Below are positions 15,831 to 22,060 of a stretch of DNA of 45,047 nucleotides, piece by piece. Each line of letters starts with the position of its first letter. Positions within the stretch are counted from its first letter, which is position 1. The DNA is from Candidatus Saccharibacteria bacterium UBA6039. GTDB lineage: Bacteria > Patescibacteriota > Saccharimonadia > Saccharimonadales > Saccharimonadaceae. Position numbers and translations under genes: made by a program. The stretch is taken from positions 1 to 45,047 of the forward strand of contig DIZB01000007.1 in the NCBI GenBank assembly GCA_002427805.1. The letters are read 5' to 3'. The notes beneath the pieces are model-generated. The model was not told the origin of the DNA and made no database searches. It saw nothing but the letters and a program-made list of their open reading frames with translations.

Positions 15831-15898
15831 TTATGCTTGGCTCACAACGATAGAGGAAGTTATAACCACAATCAAGAACGATCTTGCTATTGCATAAT

Positions 15899-16720
15899 CT
15901 ATCCGAGCACTCTCTCGATTTTTAATTGTTTAGGTGGCATTTTTTCAAATTGCTCAAGTAGCCAACGGACAACTTGCTCTTGCTGCGTATAATAGGCGTC
16001 GAATAAAGTCTTTATGGCACTCGTGTAGTCATCGTTTAGGGCATTCGTAATTTCCTGACCACTACCATCCAGGCGCGATAAATGAATACCTTTATAATCA
16101 ATATTTTCAACAAAATATTGATGCGCCATCTGATTTCGAAGATTCCTTATTCGTTCAATTGCTTTAAAGTCTACACTTTTTAGCGACTCTACTTTTTGTA
16201 GATCTCTAATTTTCCGCTGTGCATTCTGAGAGCGAATTGTGCTCAAAGCAAACGTCGGATTTCCTACGTTGGAGTAAACACCAAGTTGAATCAGGGACAA
16301 GTGGTCTAAGATGAACTCGATCCTAGCAAAAGCTTCGAGAACCGACCCCCTTCTGTTGGTAGTAGATTTCTCGTCAAATGGAGTATCAAAATAGCTATGT
16401 TGCTCCCCTTTGTTTAACTGCGCCGAACCATTTCCGTCTTCCCAAAACGTCACCATTCGATTAGGGTCGGTGTCGCTAATAACGAAAAAGGGATGGTTGA
16501 TAGTCCTATAATTATTTTTTCCAGGTGTATCATCTCGACCACCACCAATCCAGAAGTGCAAAACCTTCATGATGTTCTCATTGTCCGTACACCATGCCCA
16601 ACCGTGTATCAATCTATGTTCGAGATCATCCGTCTGTTCAGAGGTTAATAGGTCTACTGGAATACCCGTTTTGCTATCAACTATCGTGTACTGTGGCTGA
16701 ATATCTTTTTTCTTGGACAT
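15899..16720 (-). CDS. Protein with HEPN-like RNxxxH motif
   Basis: 273 residues, apparently cytoplasmic, without signal peptide or membrane helix. The N-terminal half (about 1-115) contains DDLEHRLIHGWAWCTDNENI and HPFFVISDTDPNR and matches nothing I know. The C-terminal half is helical; within it residues near 190-206 read AIERIRNLRNQMAHQYF, where RNQMAH fits the RNxxxH active-site motif of HEPN RNases and sits in the usual helix. HEPN proteins act in toxin-antitoxin, abortive infection and CRISPR-linked RNA cleavage. Whether this one is a nuclease is inference. A GAGGT Shine-Dalgarno sequence lies 7 bases before the start. It is divergent from the AlbA-type gene at 16918, with 197 bases between them, and lies in the accessory region near tRNA-Asn. 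Confidence 0.6.
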   Translation of the reverse strand: MSKKKDIQPQYTIVDSKTGIPVDLLTSEQTDDLEHRLIHGWAWCTDNENIMKVLHFWIGGGRDDTPGKNNYRTINHPFFVISDTDPNRMVTFWEDGNGSAQLNKGEQHSYFDTPFDEKSTTNRRGSVLEAFARIEFILDHLSLIQLGVYSNVGNPTFALSTIRSQNAQRKIRDLQKVESLKSVDFKAIERIRNLRNQMAHQYFVENIDYKGIHLSRLDGSGQEITNALNDDYTSAIKTLFDAYYTQQEQVVRWLLEQFEKMPPKQLKIERVLG

Positions 16721-16917
16721 TAAAATACCTCAGCCCTTTCTAGGCTAGCCGTAAACAAGTTTGACGGAGTAGCTCCGACGCTACAACGGCTCCAGATGCA
16801 CCGATTGCTACATTGCGAATCATTCATGACTTCATCATAGCAAAGCCCGTACACCCTTAAAACAGAGTCCCCGCTTATACACTAACAACAGATCAGAGAT
16901 TATTGTATAATAACCTC
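16721..16917. other. Divergent intergenic region between HEPN-like and AlbA-like genes
   Basis: This 197-base space holds the upstream signals of both genes. On the plus strand a TATAAT lies at 16906-16911. The minus-strand promoter is not clear. A small dyad, GTAGC and GCTAC separated by six bases, lies near 16771-16786 and could be an operator or RNA hairpin. Confidence 0.45.
16906..16911 (+). promoter_or_regulatory. -10 element of AlbA-like gene, leaderless
   Basis: Perfect TATAAT, 6 bases before the ATG at 16918. It lies downstream of the longer ORF start at 16903 and therefore excludes that start. Confidence 0.7.
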
Positions 16918-18567
16918 ATGATTGAACGTGAAGCACTTGAAATTATTGCACGCATTGAAGACGAGCATACAGAGAGAAAAGCCGCTGGATCAGGCTTTGA
17001 TCTCAAGGATCTTTCGCGTTATATTGTAGCCTTGTCAAACGAAGGAGGCGGACACATTCTCCTTGGTGTATCCGATGACGGAAGAGTCACAGGAACTCCG
17101 GCATTTCCAGATATTATGCGTTTGAAAAATGACGTAAGGACTTCCTTGCGAATCAGTCGTAGAACCCGAATAGAAGTTGACGTATTTAATCTAGGCCAGA
17201 GACAGCATCGTGTATTGATCGTTACAGTGCCACCACGTCCACGTGGCGAAGCATTAAGCTACGATGGTGCGTTCTTGATGCGTAGCGGAGAGAGCCTGGT
17301 CGGCATGACGTCAGACGTACTTAAATCAATTATGGCGGAGGACGTATCTGACTACAGTGCAGATATTATTGAAGGCGCCAAAATGGCAGACCTTGATCCA
17401 ATCGCAATCGAGCAGGCACGTTATTTATGGCTTACGAAGTCTGGTAATGAAGCGATTGAGCTAATGACCCCTCAGGAAGTGGTTCTCGGATTGGGACTGG
17501 CTGATGAAAGGGGCGTTACTCGTTCAGGCATTATTCTTCTTGGTCGCGAATCTGCTATCAGTCGATTTGTTCCTAATGCCGAGGTGGTGTGGGAGTACCG
17601 CAAAACAAAAACAGCCATTGAATACGTCGCACGCGCCGACTATAAGAAAGCATTTGTCTCTATCTACGAAGACCTTTGGAATCAAATCAATAGTCGAAAT
17701 GATGTAGCTCACATTAACGAAGGTTTTTTCATTCGAGATATTCCCTCTTTCGATGAAATTGCTGTTCGCGAAGCAGTATTGAACGCAGTCTCTCACCGGG
17801 ACTATCAAGATCAAGGCTCTGTCTACCTTCGTCAATCCGCCGAAGAACTACTTGTTGAAAGTCCGGGTGGATTTATCGAAGGTATTACGCCAGAGAATAT
17901 TATGACTACGTCGAGCAAACCTCGCAATCGTCTAATCGCAGAAGCATTTCAAAAGCTCGGACTCGTAGAGCGTTCAGGTCAAGGGGTTGATAAAATCTTC
18001 ATGAAAACTATTGCTTCTGGTAAAGGTAAGCCAACTTACGAAGAATCAACCAGCCACGAAGTTAAGCTCTCTGTTAGTGCACAAATACAGGATGTCCAGT
18101 TTGTGCAATATCTTGATAAAGTCTCTCGTGAAAGTGGGATTAAACTCTCCGCTTCCGATTACGTACTACTCGAAAGTGTACGGCTAGGAAAGATTGAATC
18201 CATGAACGATGACACTGGACTGCCACGACTACAGCTTGCCGGTATTATAGAAAAGTCACGCAGTGGACGCTACGTTAAGCCAATGCTCGCAAAGCGATTC
18301 TATAGCGCTCTTAATAAGCGGGGCGAATACACTCGTCAAAGAGGACTTGATCACGAACAAAAGAAACAGCTAATCTTGAAGCATCTTGAGAACTATCCTA
18401 AAGGATACATTCAGGATATTGAGCAGGCTTTAGGCTATGAGGTCGGCCGCTCCACACTAAGCAACTGGCTATCAGAAATGAAAAAAGAAGGCATAGTCGA
18501 TTTCATAGGAAACAAGCATATTGTTCGTGGACCTAATCGTGGTTACTGGTCTATTGTAAAAAAATAA
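16918..18567 (+). CDS. AlbA_2/Schlafen-type ATP-binding regulator (RecG-C-like, COG2865)
   Basis: 549 residues from the start at 16918, which is fixed by a TATAAT element just before it. The N-terminal domain (about 15-130) has ERKAAG and YIVALSNEGGGHILLGV, the pattern of the AlbA_2 or divergent AAA-4 domain. Residues about 275-360 (FDEIAVREAVLNAVSHRDY, ESPGGFIEGITPENI, GLVERSGQGVDKIF) match the GHKL-type ATP-binding segment of COG2865 predicted transcriptional regulators, often annotated as related to the RecG C-terminus. The last about 90 residues look like a winged helix (YPKGYIQDIEQALGYEV, LSNWLSEMKKEGIVDF). Such genes are frequent in genomic islands and near defence genes. Role here is unknown; regulation of, or partnership with, the divergent HEPN-like gene is inference. 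Confidence 0.85.
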   Translation: MIEREALEIIARIEDEHTERKAAGSGFDLKDLSRYIVALSNEGGGHILLGVSDDGRVTGTPAFPDIMRLKNDVRTSLRISRRTRIEVDVFNLGQRQHRVLIVTVPPRPRGEALSYDGAFLMRSGESLVGMTSDVLKSIMAEDVSDYSADIIEGAKMADLDPIAIEQARYLWLTKSGNEAIELMTPQEVVLGLGLADERGVTRSGIILLGRESAISRFVPNAEVVWEYRKTKTAIEYVARADYKKAFVSIYEDLWNQINSRNDVAHINEGFFIRDIPSFDEIAVREAVLNAVSHRDYQDQGSVYLRQSAEELLVESPGGFIEGITPENIMTTSSKPRNRLIAEAFQKLGLVERSGQGVDKIFMKTIASGKGKPTYEESTSHEVKLSVSAQIQDVQFVQYLDKVSRESGIKLSASDYVLLESVRLGKIESMNDDTGLPRLQLAGIIEKSRSGRYVKPMLAKRFYSALNKRGEYTRQRGLDHEQKKQLILKHLENYPKGYIQDIEQALGYEVGRSTLSNWLSEMKKEGIVDFIGNKHIVRGPNRGYWSIVKK

Positions 18568-18593
18568 TATTACTATTGCCTTCATAAGATACT

Positions 18594-18630
18594 AGAACAC
18601 CGGCCATAACCGGTGTTCTTTAGTCTTAAT
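18594..18630 (+). terminator. Intrinsic terminator of AlbA-like gene
   Basis: Perfect 10-bp stem AGAACACCGG/CCGGTGTTCT with a 6-base loop, followed by a T-rich tract (TTAGTCTTAATTTTT). Confidence 0.85.
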
Positions 18631-18839
18631 TTTTATTTTCTCTAATATTTTAAAAAATATGTACATAATGTGTATTTTTTAAGTAGTAAATACTATCCTC
18701 ACCTCTGTTATTGTCAATGAATTGTCTATACAATTTATGTAGTAAAAGTGTAGTAAATGTGTAGATAGGACATTTATTACTAATTAAATAAAAATATATT
18801 AGTTCAATCTGTAAAACATAAGTTTTTTTAGAAAAATGA
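18631..18839. other. AT-rich non-coding stretch
   Basis: No credible gene is seen here; all plus-strand frames carry stops and the base composition is much richer in A+T than the neighbours. The stretch contains three GTAGTAAA copies and an 11-bp tandem repeat (18738-18769). It lies where the first part of a recombinase gene would be expected if the fragment at 18840 were complete. Confidence 0.6.
18738..18769 (+). repeat. Three tandem 11-bp iteron-like repeats
   Basis: TGTAGTAAAAG, TGTAGTAAATG and TGTAGATAGG follow each other with an exact 11-base period. A further GTAGTAAA lies at 18683-18690. One repeat per helical turn is typical of cooperative protein binding sites. Confidence 0.6.
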
Positions 18840-19127
18840 GAAGTCCACTTACTTACCGTTATTAGTAATGGGCAGTATGACAGTGATGACCTAGAGAAGA
18901 AACGTGCCGTAATTGTGAAGCTCGGAGAGAAGCTAACGATTCTGGATAGAACCATTCAATTCACCCCTAATAAGTACTTCATTCCCCCTAGAAAAAATGA
19001 AGAGAGCCGATTAAAGCTCTCTGAAATGGTTAGAACCGACTCCCGACAGAGGGAAATCGGTTCTATTGACCTTGATAATCTTGCTTGGCTCCGACGGCTG
19101 GACTCGAACCAGCAACCTCGAAGTTAA
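18840..19127 (+). pseudogene. C-terminal fragment of a recombinase-like protein
   Basis: An open frame without a sensible start runs from 18840. Its first about 55 codons encode VISNGQYDSDDLEKKRAVI, then KLGEKLTILDRTIQFTPNKY and FIPPRK. This resembles the C-terminal end of large serine recombinases, where a basic helix and L G x x L x L x x x x beta-hairpin pattern closes the protein. No upstream catalytic domain is present in any frame. The frame then runs antisense into tRNA-Asn, where its end reads LDSNQQPRS, a well-known artefact of translating the T-arm of a tRNA backwards. The fragment is best seen as the remnant of an integrase that used the tRNA gene. The family assignment is by pattern only. 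Confidence 0.45.
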
Positions 19128-19160
19128 CAGCTTCTTGCTCCACCATTGAGCTACGTCGGA
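19086..19160 (-). tRNA. tRNA-Asn (anticodon GTT)
   Basis: The 75-base minus-strand gene folds into a full cloverleaf: acceptor TCCGACG/CGTCGGA, D-stem GCTC/GAGC, anticodon loop CTGTTAA giving anticodon GTT, T-stem GCTGG/CCAGC with loop TTCGAGT, discriminator G and an encoded CCA. The anticodon stem has one A/G mismatch at its outer pair. The gene directly abuts a recombinase remnant at its 3' side, the classic position for integration. Confidence 0.96.
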
Positions 19161-19171
19161 ATACAAGGGCT

Positions 19172-19201
19172 ATTATAGCCTCACCTCGGTAGATGAGTCA
19201 A
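19172..19201 (-). promoter_or_regulatory. Promoter of tRNA-Asn
   Basis: Minus strand: TTGACT -35 (19196-19201), 18-base spacer, TATAAT -10 (19172-19177). The -10 ends 11 bases before the mature 5' end. The promoter lies in the 44-base gap below the serine hydrolase gene. Confidence 0.75.
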
Positions 19202-19204
19202 TGC

Positions 19205-20944
19205 CTATTGCGTTCGAAGCGCTTCGAGCTGACCTGCAAGTTCGGCGATATTTCCCCAACTCGCGTTATTTGTAAGTATCACCAACACATATGTTCCGCT
19301 CGGACTGTAAACAATTGCTGCATCGTGCAACAGCGCATCCAAAAACCCAACTTTGTCTGCAATAACGGATCCAGGGATGCCCTTTGGTATCCCCTGACGG
19401 TACACATTATTTTTCATAGCCGTAATCCACATGTCACGATCAGACTGCTGTGATAGAATCTGACCCGTCTGAAGCTCAGCGAGCAGTAATGCTTCATCCG
19501 ATGCTGTACTTTTTATTCCGTCGCTGCCCAAGAATGACGTGTTACTTGCACCGATCGCATGTGCCTCGTTTGTAATAGCCTGAAAACCAATTTTTATAAG
19601 TAGTGCATACCCACAGTCATTATCCGAAAGACTAATCATACGATTAAAGCACGTGGTTAGGTCATAGCCGCCCTCAATTTGATCGCTCCAGTGCCACGTG
19701 CCGGATTCAATTCGAAGGAGCGTGCTATACGCAACAAATAACTTATAAGTGCTTGCTGTTGTAAACTGCGTATCGCCCTGATACGTCGCGTGCCGCGTGC
19801 CGCCAGATAGCTCCGTGAGTGAAATGCCATACGTTCCGGGGTGCGATGTGGCATAATTTTGCATCAATGCTGCAAGACCAGTATCCGTTGCACTGTAACT
19901 ACGCGTATAGGTAACATTTGGTGGTGTCAGTTGCGTGGCAGCTACGGCGCTCGTGGATGTACCATCAAGATACGCTTTTATATTCGTTAGTGTCTTTGCT
20001 ACATCCAAGCTTGCTCCGCTTGCGCCGGTTGCGCGTGATGTTTCAACAAAGTCACTTGTTGCTACCTGCGTCGTGCCGGCTTTGACTGCCACTTTTGGCG
20101 CTAGATTCGCATTCAAGTACGCGCTTGCCCTATCCGCATTAAATGAGTAACCCAGGGCGCCATCAGTAACAGCTATATCTAGCCAAGCGTATAAATTGGC
20201 GGGTGAGATAGATACCGTACTTGACCCAGCCGTGACAGACACGCCTTTTGATAGTTTAGCGGTCAAACTGTCGGCAAATGTCTTGGCGACAACGTCACTC
20301 ACAGCCGCAGGAATCTCTTTACCAGAAATTGCGATGTTTGTTGGCTCATTACTATGCGGCTCAACGGTTGAGAGCTTGGATGTAAGATCGGCCGTATCAC
20401 ACGTTCCTCCATTAACGGACGGCACAACTGATAGTGCGGTGCCTTGTACTTTTACGCTCGCATTAACGGGCTGCACACTACATGATGGCCCAAACTGTTT
20501 GGTGATATAGCTCGAAAGTACTGCCTGATTACGTGTATAGCTAGGAGGTGAATTAACTGGATAGATATAATGAGCCCACAGTAGTGAAGACGGGATAAGA
20601 CGCATGTACCATGGATAGTCCGCTGCCTGCAGACGAGCCTGATTAGCCACAGTCAAACCGATATCAGCTGGTAGCGGTGTTTTGTACGCCTGCGCCGCAT
20701 TTGAGAAGTAGATATTTAGTTTTGTATTTTTATACGCAGTGTCTAAGTTTGAAATAGCATCCGACTTGGTCCATGCGCTGTAGCTTTTACCGTCAATGTT
20801 GGCAAAGGGTAAGAGTTTGCTTGTTGGATATAAAAACTGAGCAATAACAATCAGAAGTAGCAGGCCAATCACACTATAAAGTATCCACCGATACCGGTTC
20901 CCGCCCATGTGCGCCCCAGCACGTACATACCAGTCTTTTATCAT
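19205..20944 (-). CDS. Membrane-anchored serine hydrolase of class A beta-lactamase fold
   Basis: 579 residues. A short cytoplasmic N-terminus and one membrane helix (about 19-38) are followed by an extracellular region (about 45-335) that resembles the paired PG-binding (YoaR-like) domains seen in VanW- and transpeptidase-associated proteins, and then by a penicillin-recognising domain (about 355-579). The catalytic motifs are present: SxxK as STYK at 398-401, SDN at 440-442, and KVG at 531-533 in place of KTG, followed by the typical HDAAIVYSPSGTYVL. It probably acts on peptidoglycan or its peptides; a resistance role is unlikely. Three to five cysteines in the extracellular part may form disulphides. 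A TATAAT (20954-20959) lies 9 bases before the start, directly after the sortase stop. Confidence 0.82.
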   Translation of the reverse strand: MIKDWYVRAGAHMGGNRYRWILYSVIGLLLLIVIAQFLYPTSKLLPFANIDGKSYSAWTKSDAISNLDTAYKNTKLNIYFSNAAQAYKTPLPADIGLTVANQARLQAADYPWYMRLIPSSLLWAHYIYPVNSPPSYTRNQAVLSSYITKQFGPSCSVQPVNASVKVQGTALSVVPSVNGGTCDTADLTSKLSTVEPHSNEPTNIAISGKEIPAAVSDVVAKTFADSLTAKLSKGVSVTAGSSTVSISPANLYAWLDIAVTDGALGYSFNADRASAYLNANLAPKVAVKAGTTQVATSDFVETSRATGASGASLDVAKTLTNIKAYLDGTSTSAVAATQLTPPNVTYTRSYSATDTGLAALMQNYATSHPGTYGISLTELSGGTRHATYQGDTQFTTASTYKLFVAYSTLLRIESGTWHWSDQIEGGYDLTTCFNRMISLSDNDCGYALLIKIGFQAITNEAHAIGASNTSFLGSDGIKSTASDEALLLAELQTGQILSQQSDRDMWITAMKNNVYRQGIPKGIPGSVIADKVGFLDALLHDAAIVYSPSGTYVLVILTNNASWGNIAELAGQLEALRTQ

Positions 20945-20953
20945 GCTTATACT

Positions 20954-20959
20954 ATTATA
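20954..20959 (-). promoter_or_regulatory. -10 element of serine hydrolase gene
   Basis: TATAAT on the minus strand, 9 bases before the ATG at 20944. It lies just after the stop of the sortase gene, so the hydrolase can be transcribed separately with almost no leader. Confidence 0.55.
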
Positions 20960-20964
20960 GCGTG

Positions 20965-22002
20965 TTAGATCTGTTCGGTGTATACAAGTACGCGCTGTGA
21001 GAGGGTTTTGCCATTATCTACCCAGGTGCCAGCGCAGGTCATCATGTTAAGCCCACGAAGTGCATTACCGTATGGCAGTAGCATTGACTTCATATCAACT
21101 TTATCTCTATCAACCACGTCAGTATGAACAACTTTATACGTGAGGCGGGTTCCGTCACCTTTTTCAATCTGAAGTGTATCACCTACAACAAGATCATGCA
21201 GTTTTCCGAATAGTCCAAACTGCGTTGGGCCACTAGCATGGCCATCGATAAACATTGCGCCAACTTCGCCTGGCTTGACGCTCCCTGTATACCAACCAGC
21301 ATCATAAATACCAAGTGGTGCTTGTACGCTACCATTAGGGTTTACATCCATAGGAAGCGTACGAGCAGCAATATGGAGCTTACTTATATAGAGAGCTCTC
21401 GGTAAGCTTGCGGAGACTACATAGTTACTGAGTGAATTGTTAGGAAGCGGTGTCTCGTCAGTTCCTTCAGCCGCCTGATGAGCTGACGCATTACCTGGAT
21501 TTGCGACAGCTGCCGATAGCGCTCCTGCAGTCTGGCCTATCTGTACTTTCGCAGTATTATTAGTCCGCCATGTATCAAAACCAACATAGGTTGTGGCAGC
21601 TAAGATGATGACCGCAAGTGTTCCAAGCGATACACGCCGAATATTTTGCTTAAACAGACGCTTATATCGAGACATCGGCTTGTGTGCAGCCTGTTGGTTA
21701 ACGATAGCTCGCGATAGCACAGCAAGGCGCCTTGCTGTGCGACCAAATCCATAGTTAAGCGATTCACTGACGACATATTTCTGTTCAATTACATCAAGTT
21801 CTGGAACCACTTGCTCGACTATTTTTTGTGTAGTCACAATAGTCGTTGTTGTGCTGTTAATGACCTGGCTATAGGTCACAGGTGCAATCCGGCGTTCAGG
21901 CACACTACGACGAGATACGCTAAGAGATCTCGGTGTCGAGTGGATATGGCCTCGTGGTGGTAGTATAAAATCGTTCATGTTTGTTTTGGTTTTTATACGC
22001 AT
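20965..22002 (-). CDS. Sortase (class E/F-like transpeptidase)
   Basis: 345 residues. Sortases cut a C-terminal sorting motif of exported proteins and join them to the cell wall. The catalytic triad is visible: His255 in MFIDGHASG, Cys323 in the MMTCAG motif and Arg337 in LSQRVLVY. The catalytic domain covers about 195-345. It is preceded by a membrane helix (about 124-142) and an unusually long cytoplasmic N-terminus of some 120 residues that is basic and valine/threonine-rich. A shorter start at 21978 (MNDFILPP) is possible, because the ATG at 22002 touches a stable hairpin. The gene lies 58 bases below its likely substrate at 22061-23725. Class assignment is by resemblance to actinobacterial-type enzymes. 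Confidence 0.88.
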   Translation of the reverse strand: MRIKTKTNMNDFILPPRGHIHSTPRSLSVSRRSVPERRIAPVTYSQVINSTTTTIVTTQKIVEQVVPELDVIEQKYVVSESLNYGFGRTARRLAVLSRAIVNQQAAHKPMSRYKRLFKQNIRRVSLGTLAVIILAATTYVGFDTWRTNNTAKVQIGQTAGALSAAVANPGNASAHQAAEGTDETPLPNNSLSNYVVSASLPRALYISKLHIAARTLPMDVNPNGSVQAPLGIYDAGWYTGSVKPGEVGAMFIDGHASGPTQFGLFGKLHDLVVGDTLQIEKGDGTRLTYKVVHTDVVDRDKVDMKSMLLPYGNALRGLNMMTCAGTWVDNGKTLSQRVLVYTEQI

Positions 22003-22003
22003 A

Positions 22004-22032
22004 ACGAGCGAGTCCTCGTGGGGCCCGCTCGC
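22004..22032 (-). promoter_or_regulatory. Hairpin between sortase substrate and sortase genes
   Basis: Minus strand: GCGAGCG pairs with CGCTCGT across a GC-rich 15-base loop, ending one base before the ATG at 22002. There is no T-run. It may act as a partial terminator, an RNA-stabilising 3' end or a block to translation of the longer sortase start. Confidence 0.55.
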
Positions 22033-22060
22033 AGCTTATTTTATTTGTTAATGTATCTAT

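Larger units (their letters stand above)
15110..15843. repeat. Three dispersed copies of a terminator-associated element
   Basis: Copies lie at 15110-15167, 15442-15501 and 15797-15843. Copies 1 and 2 share CGTCCACTARCGGGAGCCA (minus strand) before the hairpin; copies 2 and 3 share GAGCCAAGCATARGCACTAT plus the following hairpin and T-run. Each copy ends one minus-strand gene. The chain-like sharing suggests successive duplications of a gene end. Confidence 0.7.

Noticed and set aside
18650..18955. Minus-strand open frame of 101 codons over the AT-rich region and the recombinase fragment
   Set aside because: It lacks a start signal, its composition follows the AT-rich DNA, it shows no domain and it runs opposite to the more convincing recombinase-like frame.
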